Assembly: GCF_036378875.1 (NCBI RefSeq) | Contig: NZ_DASUVO010000139.1 | Span: 1 to 64,000, forward strand | Length of the DNA stretch: 64,000 bases | Direction: 5' to 3' | Source: Actinophytocola sp036378875 | Lineage (GTDB): Bacteria > Actinomycetota > Actinomycetes > Mycobacteriales > Pseudonocardiaceae | Shown: positions 1 to 8,381 of the stretch, in pieces | Layout of the letters: every line of letters starts with the position of its first letter | Position numbering within the stretch: position 1 is the first letter of the stretch | Made by a program: the position numbers and the translations under genes | The notes under the pieces: generated by a model | Databases searched by the model: none | What the model saw: only the letters and a program-made list of their open reading frames with translations | What the model was told of the DNA's origin: nothing

Positions 1-1395
1 CGTGATGACGGTGACCGCGCCAAGGCCCGCACCACCGGCAACACCGATGATCCCGGGCTCTGCCAGGGGATTCCGCGCGACGGCCTGGATCAACGCGCCC
101 GCGAGCGCGAGCGAGGCGCCGGCCACCAACGCGGCCACCACGCGGGGCGCCCGGTTCTCCATGACGTTCGTGACGATCGGGCCCGCCTGGCCGGTGACCC
201 AGTTGAGCAGGTCACCCATCAGCAGCTTCGCGTCCCCGAGCAGGACCGAGCCGACGACCACGCCGGCCGCGACGACCACGAGTCCGCCCACCAGCAACCG
301 GAACCGGGTGCCGGTCACGCCGCCGCGTACGGTGGCGGCGGGTGGCTCGGTTCCGGCGGACACACGGACGTTGCGTGCCAGCACGATGAGGAAGATCGCG
401 CCGAGAATGGTCGTCACCACGCCCGTCGGCACCTCGAGCGCGCCCTGCGAGCCGATCACCGCACGCAGCAACACATCCGCGCCGAGCAGCAGCGCGACCC
501 CGGTGGCGGCGGACACCGGGACGAGCGCCGCGTGCCGGTGCAGGCCGGGCACGTGACTGGCCAGCAGACGGACCAGCGCCGGCGCGGCGAGGCCGACGAA
601 GCCGATCGGGCCGGCGAGCGTCACCGCCGACGCCGCCATCAGCACGGCCAGCGTGATCGCCGCGAAACGGATCCGTCCAACGTGGACACCGAGTGTGCGT
701 GCGTGGTCGTCGCCCAGGTACACGAGGTCCAGCCGTCGCGACATGGCGAGCAGCAGCACGAGTGCCCCGCCGACGAGGGGCGCGAACGTGACCACGCCGC
801 CGAGTCCGTTCTGCCCCAACGAACCCGCGCCCCATGCGAACAGGCCGCGGGTTTCGTTGGAGAACAGCAGGATCAGTATGTGGGTCAGCGCGATCATCGC
901 GAGCGCGATCGCGGTGCCGGCCAGCACCAGCCGCACGACTCCCGTGCCGCCGGTGCCGGACAGCGTGAGCACCAGCACCGCCGCGCCGAGCCCACCGACG
1001 AACGCGACGCCGGCCGCCCCGAGCAGCGGGAGCGAGATCCCGAACGCGGCGACCGTGACCAGCGCGAGGTGTGCGCCCGCGTCGACGGCGAGCGTGTCCG
1101 GCGACGCCATGATGTTGCGGGACACCGACTGCAGCACCGCGCCCGCGACGCCGAGCGCGACGCCGACGAGCAGCGCGGCGAGCAGCCGGGGGAGCCGGGA
1201 CTCGATGACGACCGCCGCGGTGCCGTCCGTGCCGGCGCCCGTGATCAGCCGCAGCACGTCCAGCGCGTTCGTGCTCGACGTGCCCTGCGTGAGGTGCACG
1301 GCCGAGCCGAGCGCGATCAGGACGCCGAGCCCGGTGACCAGCAGCGTGAGCCGGCCCGCGCGGGCCACCGGGCTCGCGGCGATCGTCGTGTCCAC
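1..1395 (-). CDS. Fused two-half FecCD-type siderophore ABC permease (3' end beyond window)
   Basis: Inner-membrane permease for iron-siderophore import, working with the ATPase and binding lipoprotein encoded upstream. The frame opens with GTG at 1393-1395, directly abutting the TGA of the binding-protein gene, and stays open for 465 codons to the left edge. Residues ~1-340 make one complete FecCD/BtuC-type half, with RLPRLLAALLVGVALGVAG near residue 60 and GLAAPALVRLL near its end. A second half begins near residue 358 (RFRLLVGGLVVVAAG) and repeats the hallmark block as RAPRVVAALVAGASLALAG followed by NPLAEPGIIGVAGG. The gene therefore encodes an FhuB-like tandem permease rather than two separate subunits. 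The substrate is inferred only from the iron box and the family. The C-terminal ~200 residues are not visible. Confidence 0.88.
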   Translation of the reverse strand, partial: MDTTIAASPVARAGRLTLLVTGLGVLIALGSAVHLTQGTSSTNALDVLRLITGAGTDGTAAVVIESRLPRLLAALLVGVALGVAGAVLQSVSRNIMASPDTLAVDAGAHLALVTVAAFGISLPLLGAAGVAFVGGLGAAVLVLTLSGTGGTGVVRLVLAGTAIALAMIALTHILILLFSNETRGLFAWGAGSLGQNGLGGVVTFAPLVGGALVLLLAMSRRLDLVYLGDDHARTLGVHVGRIRFAAITLAVLMAASAVTLAGPIGFVGLAAPALVRLLASHVPGLHRHAALVPVSAATGVALLLGADVLLRAVIGSQGALEVPTGVVTTILGAIFLIVLARNVRVSAGTEPPAATVRGGVTGTRFRLLVGGLVVVAAGVVVGSVLLGDAKLLMGDLLNWVTGQAGPIVTNVMENRAPRVVAALVAGASLALAGALIQAVARNPLAEPGIIGVAGGAGLGAVTVIT

Positions 1396-2367
1396 TCAGG
1401 CCTTCAGCGCGGCGACGGCGGCGTCGACGAACTGTGCCATCGAGAGCGGGCCGCCGAACATCCACAGCCCGTCGTCGAAGCGGTGGACCTTGCCGCTCTT
1501 GACGAACGGCAGGTTCTGCCAGATCGCGTTGCCCGCCAACTGGTCGGTGTACGGGTCACCGTCCACCTCGTTGGCGATGTACCAGAACCGCACGTCCGGC
1601 AGCGCCGTCAGGCCCTCGACGTCCGCCTGCGCGAGGCCGTACACCTCGTCGCCGGCCATCGGCCACGCGTTCTCAAGACCGATCCGCGCGAACACGTCGG
1701 ACACGAGCGAACCCTTGGCGTACGGGCGGATGCTGACCGAACCGGCGTCCACATAGGCGTCGGAGAACGCGACCTGCTCGCCGGTCGCGCCCAGCTCGTC
1801 GACCGCCGCCTTGCCCTCGGCGAGTTTGGCGTCGAAGTCGTCCTTCAGCTGTGTCGCCTTGTCCTCGGTGCCGGTCGCCTTCGCCAGCATGTCGAGGCTG
1901 TCGAACATCGACCCGATGCTGTCCTCGCTGTCGCTGCCCACGAGCACGATCACCGGGATCTGCTCCTCGATCTGCTCCAGCGCGCCCTCGACGAGGCTGT
2001 CGGTGACCACCACGAGGTCGAGGTCGAGCGAGCTGAGCGTGTCGATGCTCGGTTCCCCCCGGGTACCGATGTCCTTCGGCGTGTCGTCGAGCGGCGCCGC
2101 GCTCGTCCACGCCTCGTAGCCCTTGATGTCCGACACGGCGACCGGCATGACCCCCAGCGACACCAGGTGCTCGACCCCGTTCCACTCGGTGGCGGCGATC
2201 CGCTTCGCCGGTCCGTCGAGCTTGACCTCCTTGCCACGGGAGTCGACGACCGTGATCTCCTCGCCGCTCGACGAGTTGGCCGCGGCCGGGTCCTCGGTCG
2301 TGCCGCAGCCGGCGAGGAGTAAGCCGGCGGCCGCGGACAGGCCGATGATCACACGTGTAGTGCGCAT
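1396..2367 (-). CDS. Iron-siderophore ABC transporter substrate-binding lipoprotein
   Basis: Extracytoplasmic binding lipoprotein of 323 aa that delivers ferric siderophore to the permease. A short basic N-terminus and hydrophobic stretch end in the lipobox LLAGC (Cys21), followed by a Ser/Asn-rich linker. The rest has the FepB/FecB-type fold signature: TVVDSRGKEVKLDGPAKRI, then EPSIDTLSSLDLDLVVV in the first lobe, and a C-terminal lobe ending in GGPLSMAQFVDAAVAAL. The ATPase gene ends 19 bp upstream and the permease starts immediately downstream, so the three genes read as one operon. A GAAAGAAAC stretch lies upstream of the ATG. The exact siderophore class cannot be told from the sequence. 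Confidence 0.9.
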   Translation of the reverse strand: MRTTRVIIGLSAAAGLLLAGCGTTEDPAAANSSSGEEITVVDSRGKEVKLDGPAKRIAATEWNGVEHLVSLGVMPVAVSDIKGYEAWTSAAPLDDTPKDIGTRGEPSIDTLSSLDLDLVVVTDSLVEGALEQIEEQIPVIVLVGSDSEDSIGSMFDSLDMLAKATGTEDKATQLKDDFDAKLAEGKAAVDELGATGEQVAFSDAYVDAGSVSIRPYAKGSLVSDVFARIGLENAWPMAGDEVYGLAQADVEGLTALPDVRFWYIANEVDGDPYTDQLAGNAIWQNLPFVKSGKVHRFDDGLWMFGGPLSMAQFVDAAVAALKA

Positions 2368-2386
2368 GGGTGGTGTTTCTTTCTTT

Positions 2387-3202
2387 TCAGGCGGTCCGGA
2401 TGGCGGCTTCGTTGAAGCGGCCGACCGCGCGGGTGTGCATCCGGCCGTCGACCGGGTCGATATGGACGTCGACGCGGATCCCGTACGCCCGCGTGAGGTT
2501 CTCGCTGGTCAGCACGTCGGCGGGGGCGCCTTCCGCGGTGACCCGGCCGCCTTCGAGGAGAAGCAGCCGGTCCGCGACCGCGGCCGCCTGGTCGAGGTCG
2601 TGCAGGACCACGCCGACCCCGACGCCGTGCTCGTCGGCGAGGTCGCGGACGACGTCGAGGATCTCGACCTGGTAGCGCAGGTCGAGGAAGGTCGTCGGCT
2701 CGTCGAGCAGGAGCAGCGCGGTGTCCTGGGCGAGGCAGCTGGCCAGCCACACCCGCTGCGCCTGGCCGCCGGACAGGGCCTGCACCGGCCGGTCCGCGAG
2801 GGCGGTGAGCCCGGTGAGCGTCATGGCCCGCTCGACGGCCGAGGGTCCTTCGGGGTCCCGCCCGCCCCAGCGGGACCGGTGCGGGTGCCGGCCGAACTCG
2901 ACGAGCTCACGCACGGCGAGCCCGCCAGGCGCGGTCCGCTGCTGTGACAGCAACGTGATGCGGCGGGCCAGGTCGCGTGCGGACAGCACCCGCAGGTCGG
3001 TGCCGTCGGCGAACGCGACATCCCCCGCGACGGGTGGGTGGAGGCGCGCCAGCGCGCGCAGCAGGGTGGACTTTCCGCTGCCGTTGGGGCCGATCAGCGC
3101 GGTGACGGTGCCGGCGGCCAGCGCGATCGAGGCGGCACGCACGACGACGTCCCGCCCGTAGGCGATGTCGATCTCTCTGGCGGAGACCCCGTTCACAGAC
3201 AC
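2387..3202 (-). CDS. Siderophore ABC transporter ATP-binding protein
   Basis: Cytoplasmic ATPase (271 aa from the chosen start) that powers the siderophore importer. Walker A is GPNGSGKST, the ABC signature is LSGGQAQR, and Walker B is LLLLDEPTTFLD; the H-loop region is GVVLHDLDQAAAVAD. These are typical of the FepC/FhuC group. The frame is open further upstream to a TTG at 3238, but that would place an iron box inside the coding region. I therefore prefer GTG at 3200-3202 (VSVNGVSAREIDIAYG); GTG at 3196 is an alternative. No good Shine-Dalgarno is seen, so a leaderless or short-leader transcript is possible. It is the first gene of the three-gene iron operon. Confidence 0.9.
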   Translation of the reverse strand: MSVNGVSAREIDIAYGRDVVVRAASIALAAGTVTALIGPNGSGKSTLLRALARLHPPVAGDVAFADGTDLRVLSARDLARRITLLSQQRTAPGGLAVRELVEFGRHPHRSRWGGRDPEGPSAVERAMTLTGLTALADRPVQALSGGQAQRVWLASCLAQDTALLLLDEPTTFLDLRYQVEILDVVRDLADEHGVGVGVVLHDLDQAAAVADRLLLLEGGRVTAEGAPADVLTSENLTRAYGIRVDVHIDPVDGRMHTRAVGRFNEAAIRTA

Positions 3203-3212
3203 AGTCGAACAG

Positions 3213-3231
3213 TAAAGAAAGCCTAGCCTAA
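3213..3231 (-). promoter_or_regulatory. Iron box (DmdR/IdeR-type operator) of the siderophore operon
   Basis: On the minus strand the 19-mer reads TTAGGCTAGGCTTTCTTTA. It matches 14 of 19 positions of the IdeR/DmdR1 consensus TTAGGTTAGGCTAACCTAA, with the TTAGG and TAGGCT core intact. It ends 11 bp before the preferred GTG of the ATPase gene, where it would overlap the promoter or transcription start. Iron-loaded DmdR/IdeR is expected to repress the operon here. Confidence 0.75.
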
Positions 3232-3266
3232 CTTGCAAGCCGGGTCGTGTGCGTCACACTGTGCGC

Positions 3267-3650
3267 ATGAGTTGCCGACTGTCCGAATTGGTCATCGACT
3301 GTGCCGACCCCGTCACGCTGTCCCGCTTCTGGTGCGAGGTGCTGGGGTACGTGGAGTTGGGCCGCGAGGAGCCCGACGACGGGGTGGAGATCGGCCCGGC
3401 GGGCGGCTTCGGCGGGGCGGCGCCGATTCTGGTGTTCGGCCGCACGACCGAGCCGAAGTCGGGGAAGCTGCGCCTGCACCTCGACGTGAACCCGGTCGAC
3501 CGCGACCAGGACGCGGAGCTGGCTCGCCTGCTGGCCATCGGCGCCAAGCCGGTGGACGTCGGCCAGACCGGTGAGGAGTCGTGGCACGTCCTCCAGGACC
3601 CGGAGGGCAACGAGTTCTGCCTGCTGCGCCGCCAACTCCCGGAGCTGTAA
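3267..3650 (+). CDS. VOC-superfamily (glyoxalase/bleomycin-resistance-like) protein
   Basis: Small single-domain protein of 127 aa with the vicinal-oxygen-chelate fold. It opens with LSELVIDCADPVTLSRFWCEVLGY, the usual first beta-alpha unit of this family, and ends with the DPEGNEFCLL motif that closes the second module. Members act as dioxygenases, glyoxalases or binding proteins; the substrate here is unknown. ATG at 3267 is chosen because the earlier in-frame start would overlap the divergent iron-operon promoter. It is transcribed divergently from that operon but shows no sign of belonging to it functionally. Confidence 0.8.
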   Translation: MSCRLSELVIDCADPVTLSRFWCEVLGYVELGREEPDDGVEIGPAGGFGGAAPILVFGRTTEPKSGKLRLHLDVNPVDRDQDAELARLLAIGAKPVDVGQTGEESWHVLQDPEGNEFCLLRRQLPEL

Positions 3651-3706
3651 CCCTCGGGCTCCGCCGGAGCGATAGCCTCGGAAAGGGGTCAACCGGGGGA
3701 GTCGTC

Positions 3707-4261
3707 ATGCGGGTGTTGTTCGTCGTGCTGCTGCTGGCCCTCGCCGGCTGCACGATGGTGTCCAGGAGTGAGCCGCCGTCGAACGAGCCGGTATCGGCCA
3801 CGACCTCGACGGTGCCGTCCGCGCCGCCAGGGGAACTCGCCCTGTACGCGCCATGGGTCGACGCGGTCTGCCTGGCGTACAACAGGTGGACGCAGCTGCC
3901 GGCCGGCCCGCTGCCCTACGACCGGGACCCGATCGAGGAGGACCGGCCGGCGGTGATCGCGTACCTCACGGCCCATGTCGACCTGCTCACCGAGTTGCTC
4001 GGCATGTTCCAGAGCCTGCCGCTCGCGCCGACGTCACGGACGCAGGAACTCGTCGACAAGGAGATCGCCGGGATCAACGAGGCGCTGCCACCCATGCGGG
4101 ACATCCTGAGCGCCATGGAGTTCATGCCCGTGGAGTCGTTCGAGGACGTGGTGTTCATGGCCGACGCACACCCGACGCTGCTGGACGAGCCGACGATGCA
4201 GACGTTGCTCAACGAGGACCAGGTGTTGGCGCAGGCGCACGACGAGGCGCCGAACTGCTAG
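3707..4261 (+). CDS. Secreted lipoprotein of unknown function
   Basis: A 184-aa predicted lipoprotein. The N-terminus MRVLFVVLLLALAGC gives a compact signal with a lipobox (LAGC, Cys15), followed by a Ser/Pro/Thr-rich linker. The mature part is acidic and helical-looking (IEEDRPAVIAYLTAHVDLLTELLG) and ends in Cys. ATG at 3707 is preceded by a good GGGGGAG ribosome site; the open frame further upstream lacks one. No domain is recognised. The gene converges on the MprF-like gene, and the two stop codons share the tetramer CTAG (4258-4261), leaving no room for a conventional terminator. Confidence 0.75.
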   Translation: MRVLFVVLLLALAGCTMVSRSEPPSNEPVSATTSTVPSAPPGELALYAPWVDAVCLAYNRWTQLPAGPLPYDRDPIEEDRPAVIAYLTAHVDLLTELLGMFQSLPLAPTSRTQELVDKEIAGINEALPPMRDILSAMEFMPVESFEDVVFMADAHPTLLDEPTMQTLLNEDQVLAQAHDEAPNC

Positions 4262-5949
4262 ACCCGTTGCAGGGCACGGAGAAGCACGCGCGGCCGGCCG
4301 CCGAAGCCCTCCGCCTCCATGGTCGCCAGCGCGATCCTCGGTAGCTCGCGCGCGGCGGGGAACGCGATGAACCTCGGCACCCACGCCGGCTGGAACTTGG
4401 CGTTGAACCGGTACAGGCTCTCGATCTGCCACCAGCGAGAGCCCAGCCGCAGCAGGGACGCCCACGCACGGGCCACCGGACCGGCGCCGATGCGTTCTCC
4501 TCGTTCCAGCGCGGCGCGGAAGACGGCGAAGTTCAGCGACACCTTGTGCACGCCGAGGTCCCGGCACGTGGCGAGCAGCGTCGTGATCATCAGTTCGTTC
4601 AGGCCGCCCTGCGCGGTGCGGTCGCGGCGCATCACGTCCAGCGACAGGCCGTCGTCGCCCCACGGGACGAACTGCAGCAGGCCATGGCACTCGCCGTCGC
4701 GTTCCGCGGTCACCAGCACGCACTCCGGGTCGTCGCCAGCGGCCGTGCGGCACAGTGCCATGGAGAAGCCGCGTTCCGGTTCCGTGCCACGCCATTCCTC
4801 CGCGAGCGCGGCCAGCCGCAGACGCTCCACTTCGGACACCTCAACCGTCCGCCGCACCCGGATCTCGTAACCCGCGCGCCTCGCGCGGGCCGCCAGCTGC
4901 CGCACGTCCCGCATCGCGCGACCCTCGACGGTGAACGTCGTCGCGTCCACCACCGCCTCGTCGCCCAGCTCCAGTGCGCGCAGGCCGTGCCGGGACCACA
5001 CCGTCGCGCCGCGTTCCGAACAGCCGAGCACCGCCGGCACCCAGCCGTGCTGCGCGCACGTCTCCAGGAACGCGGTGATCGCGCCGGGCCACGCCTCCGG
5101 GTCGCCGAGCGGGTCGCCGGACGCCAGCGCCACGCCGGCCAGCACGCGGTAGCTCACCGCGGCCTTCTCGGTCGGCGAGAACACCACCGACTTGTCCGGG
5201 CGCAACGCGAAGTACGCGAGCGAGTCCCGCCCGTCGAGCAGCCGCCGCAGGGTGGCGTCCCCCCAGCCGGCCGGCGCCGGTTCGGCCGACCGCAGCAGGA
5301 AGTAGCCGCCCAGCAGCGCCGCCGTGACGCCGCTGACGATGCCGATCGCCGAGGTGAGGTCGTCGAGGAACACCACGCGGAACCCGACCGGACCGGACAC
5401 GCCGACCAGCGACAGCGCCGCGTGCTCGAGTCGATCGGTGACCGACGGGCTGCCGATCAGCCGGTGACGCGCGAACAGCATGATCAGGAAGTTCACCAGC
5501 ACGCCGCCGAGCGCGATCTGGGCGAACACCCGGACGCCGAGCCAGCGGCCGGTCGCCGGGTCGGGCCGTGCGGCGAACTCACGCCGGTACGCGAACAGGG
5601 CGGCGAACAGGCCGGCCGCCACGAGCGTCGCGGCCGGGGCGTGCCGGAACACCAGCTGCAGCACGGCGATCAGCCCGGTCAGCCCCATCGCCAGCTGCCA
5701 CGCGCGCCGTTTGCGCCGGCGCAGCCCGGTCGCGAGCGTCAGCAGCCCGAGGCCCGCGACCGCGGTCACCACCAGTGCGCCGACGTGCGCCTGGTAGGGC
5801 AGCCCGAACCAGGTCGCGAGGGACGGACGGAACAGCCGCCTGCCGACGGGCAGCACGACCGCCAGGACGGCGAGCAGTCCCGCCACCCGGGCGGTGGTGG
5901 CCAGCACCCGAACCGCGCGTCCGTTGTAGACACACCAGGAGTTTCGCAT
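4258..5949 (-). CDS. MprF-family lipid aminoacyltransferase homologue (DUF2156), integral membrane
   Basis: A 563-aa protein with an N-terminal region of about six hydrophobic helices (residues ~15-250). It is followed by a DUF2156 / phosphatidylglycerol lysyltransferase-type catalytic domain (residues ~265-560). Recognisable blocks include LGDPEAWPGAITAFLETC, FTVEGRAMRDVRQLAARARRAGY, DGLSLDVMRRD and the C-terminal YRFNAKFQPAWVPRFIAFP. Family members transfer Lys or Ala from aminoacyl-tRNA to phosphatidylglycerol or related lipids. There is no fused lysyl-tRNA synthetase domain as in mycobacterial LysX, so this is the stand-alone form. ATG at 5949 has an AAGGAG ribosome site. It is divergent from the esterase at 6047, with which it may share a 97-bp control region. 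Confidence 0.85.
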   Translation of the reverse strand: MRNSWCVYNGRAVRVLATTARVAGLLAVLAVVLPVGRRLFRPSLATWFGLPYQAHVGALVVTAVAGLGLLTLATGLRRRKRRAWQLAMGLTGLIAVLQLVFRHAPAATLVAAGLFAALFAYRREFAARPDPATGRWLGVRVFAQIALGGVLVNFLIMLFARHRLIGSPSVTDRLEHAALSLVGVSGPVGFRVVFLDDLTSAIGIVSGVTAALLGGYFLLRSAEPAPAGWGDATLRRLLDGRDSLAYFALRPDKSVVFSPTEKAAVSYRVLAGVALASGDPLGDPEAWPGAITAFLETCAQHGWVPAVLGCSERGATVWSRHGLRALELGDEAVVDATTFTVEGRAMRDVRQLAARARRAGYEIRVRRTVEVSEVERLRLAALAEEWRGTEPERGFSMALCRTAAGDDPECVLVTAERDGECHGLLQFVPWGDDGLSLDVMRRDRTAQGGLNELMITTLLATCRDLGVHKVSLNFAVFRAALERGERIGAGPVARAWASLLRLGSRWWQIESLYRFNAKFQPAWVPRFIAFPAARELPRIALATMEAEGFGGRPRVLLRALQRV

Positions 5950-6046
5950 GCCTCGCTCCTTCGCCGCCCTTATTGATACGCCCGGAAAAAGGTGATCGCC
6001 ACCAGTTGGTCCGTATTTCAGGCAACTCTCAGGAATTACCTCCACA

Positions 6047-7294
6047 ATGACGGGCGTGAGTGTGTCATTGCTCTCCGGATGGCTGCCGTGGACCCTCCGG
6101 ATCGCCGCCGTGGCGGCTGTCGTACTCGCGGTCGGGCGACGGGATCGGCACTGGTGGACCCGGCGTGTGCCGGTCGCCGTCGCGATCGCCCTTGTCGTCG
6201 GGGCGGTCGTCGCGATCGTCGCCGACGACGTGCTCGCCCAGCCGGAGCCGCTGCCGGGCGAGGTGTGGTTCTGGATCGGCGCGTTGATGTTCGCGCTGGT
6301 CATTGGCCTGTGGCGAGCACCGGCGTGGCGGCGGGTGGTCGCACTCGGCGCGGTCGTGCTCACCGGGTTGTCGGCGGCGAGCGCGCTGAACGAGTTCGTC
6401 GGCTACTACCCGACGATCGGCGCCGCGTTCGGGGAGCTGACCGGTGAGCCGCTGCCGGCACAGGTCGGTGCCCGTCAGCTGACCTCGGTGGACCCGGCGA
6501 CCCGGTCGGGACGTGTCGTGCCCGTTTCCATCCCGGACAATTACAGTCATTTTACTCACCGCGAAGAATACGTTTACCTACCGCCGGCGTGGTTCCGTTC
6601 CGGGCGAAAGGAACAATTCCCGGTGATCGAGATGATCGGCGCCGAGTTCTCGACGCCGGAGAACTGGGTCCGGTCCGGCGGCGCGGAGATCGCCGCCGAC
6701 AAGTTCGCGCGCTACCACCACGGCCGTGCGCCGATCCTCGTTTTCGCGGACGCCTCCGGTGGGTTCACCGTCGACACCGAGTGTGTCGACGGCCCGCACG
6801 GCAACTCCGAGACCCACCTCGTCCGGGACATCCCGGCGTACATGGCCGCGCACTTCGGCGTCTCGCCCACCGGCTGGGGCGTGGCTGGCTGGTCGATGGG
6901 CGGCACCTGCGCGGTCGACCTGACCGTCGAGCACCCCGACGTCTTCCGTCACTTCATCGACATCTCGGGCGACCTCGGCCCCAACACCGGTGACGAGCAG
7001 TCCACAATAGACAGCCTCTATGGCGGCGACCGCGCCGCGTGGGCCGCGCACGACCCGCTCACGGTGCTGGCCCACCACCGGCACTACGCCGGCGTGACGG
7101 GCGTTTTCGCCGACGGCACAACAGAACACCGCACCACCCACGCGGCCTACACACTGGCCGCGGCCTGCCGGGCGGACGGGATAGACACGACGGTGCTCGT
7201 CCGCCCGGGCGGCCACAACTGGCAGTTCGGCGCCCAGGAGTTCGCGGAACTACTCCCAGAACTGGCGGAAACCCTACAGGGAACCCAAACCTAA
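6047..7294 (+). CDS. Membrane-anchored alpha/beta-hydrolase esterase (PF00756-like)
   Basis: A 415-aa protein with four predicted transmembrane helices in residues ~13-116. An extracytoplasmic hydrolase domain of the esterase-D / Ag85 type follows. The nucleophile elbow is GWSMGG (Ser283), an oxyanion-side segment is FADASGGF, and the catalytic His is probably His390 in GGHNWQFG. Such proteins act on esters at the outer face of the membrane. It is divergent from an MprF-type synthase; in Pseudomonas an alanyl-PG hydrolase lies next to the alanyl-PG synthase, so an aminoacyl-lipid hydrolase role is an attractive inference. The stop codon overlaps that of the convergent lipoprotein gene (CTAA, 7291-7294). 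Confidence 0.8.
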   Translation: MTGVSVSLLSGWLPWTLRIAAVAAVVLAVGRRDRHWWTRRVPVAVAIALVVGAVVAIVADDVLAQPEPLPGEVWFWIGALMFALVIGLWRAPAWRRVVALGAVVLTGLSAASALNEFVGYYPTIGAAFGELTGEPLPAQVGARQLTSVDPATRSGRVVPVSIPDNYSHFTHREEYVYLPPAWFRSGRKEQFPVIEMIGAEFSTPENWVRSGGAEIAADKFARYHHGRAPILVFADASGGFTVDTECVDGPHGNSETHLVRDIPAYMAAHFGVSPTGWGVAGWSMGGTCAVDLTVEHPDVFRHFIDISGDLGPNTGDEQSTIDSLYGGDRAAWAAHDPLTVLAHHRHYAGVTGVFADGTTEHRTTHAAYTLAAACRADGIDTTVLVRPGGHNWQFGAQEFAELLPELAETLQGTQT

Positions 7295-8283
7295 CCCAGG
7301 GACGGGACCACGGTTTTCGCCACTGCCACTGCCTTGTCGCACGCGGTGGCCGCGTCGAGGTCGGCTGGTTCGCCGCTGATCTCGACGGAAACCAGCTCGC
7401 CCCAGCCCGGGGCCTCGTCCTCGGACGGTGTCTCGATCTCGCGCCAGGACACGTCACAGCTGACGGTGCTGCTGTCCACTTCCTTCGCCTGGATGGCCGT
7501 CACGCCGCCGCCCAGGTCGACCGGCTCGCCGTCCTCGGCGTCCGGCGGCAGGCCCTTGAGAAGGCTCACCGACACCAGCGGGTAGTTGGTGCCGTCACCC
7601 GACCAGAAGTCGCACACGTGCAGGTTCTTGACTTCCATGAACGACTTCTGTCCCAGCGCGGTCTCGATGGCCTCCTTGTCGGCCACCGTGCACGGGTCGA
7701 CGGTCAGGACCGAGCCTGGCACCTGCTGGTACTGCGGCGGGTTGTTGTGCACAGCCTGTACGACCTTGGTCAGTGCGGCCTTGCCCGCCGCGCAGCCGTC
7801 GCCGCCGACGTAGTCGACCTGGAACGTGATCGCCAGCGACAGTTCGTAGGACGTCACAACGGAAATCCAGCAGGACTCCTTGTCCTCGTCGTCGACGACG
7901 AGCGGCAGTCCTTCCAGCTCCTCGGTCGGGTCGTCCACCAGGATTATCTGGTCACCGACACGTAGTACGAACTCGACGGTCTTGCCGCTCGCGTCGGTGA
8001 CGTCGACGCCGCACTCGCCCCAGTCCAACGTGGAGAGACTGTCCGGCACGAGGGTGCCGGTGTCGCCGAGTGTCGTCTCGTTCAGCAGTGCACACGGGTC
8101 CACGGTTCGCAGTGCCGCGGCTTCCACAGCGGGGTCCTTGATCTCCGGCGTCGCGCTACTGCTCGTCTCCGTCGTTTCCTTGGGAGAAGAGCCATTCGAC
8201 GAGGTGGAGTCGTTTCCACAGCCGGCGATCAGCGCCAGCACAGCCACGCCGGCGGCCAGCATCATCCTGTTCTCGTTGATCAC
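7291..8283 (-). CDS. Lipoprotein with two DUF3558-like modules
   Basis: A 330-aa predicted lipoprotein. From GTG at 8283 the N-terminus reads VINENRMMLAAGVAVLALIAGC, ending in the lipobox IAGC; an ATG pair at 8262-8265 is an alternative start. After a Ser/Thr-rich linker there are two similar modules, each beginning with a DPC motif (VDPCALLNETTLG and VDPCTVADKEAIETALG) and carrying further conserved Cys (WGECGVDV, HVCDFWSG). This resembles actinobacterial DUF3558-type surface lipoproteins of unknown role. The gene ends tail-to-tail with the esterase. No neighbour explains its function. Confidence 0.7.
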   Translation of the reverse strand: MINENRMMLAAGVAVLALIAGCGNDSTSSNGSSPKETTETSSSATPEIKDPAVEAAALRTVDPCALLNETTLGDTGTLVPDSLSTLDWGECGVDVTDASGKTVEFVLRVGDQIILVDDPTEELEGLPLVVDDEDKESCWISVVTSYELSLAITFQVDYVGGDGCAAGKAALTKVVQAVHNNPPQYQQVPGSVLTVDPCTVADKEAIETALGQKSFMEVKNLHVCDFWSGDGTNYPLVSVSLLKGLPPDAEDGEPVDLGGGVTAIQAKEVDSSTVSCDVSWREIETPSEDEAPGWGELVSVEISGEPADLDAATACDKAVAVAKTVVPSLG

Positions 8284-8381
8284 GGGGCAGGACAGTAGCG
8301 AAGTCGTCAGCCGGTTGGTCAAGGAATCGCAAAAAAGACCGACGACCTGCAAATTTCCACCATGACCGAAGTGGACTGACC

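Noticed and set aside
532..2322. 596-codon plus-strand frame across the iron operon
   Set aside because: It opposes the permease and binding lipoprotein, both of which show family motifs; the translated product is His/Arg/Glu-rich noise.
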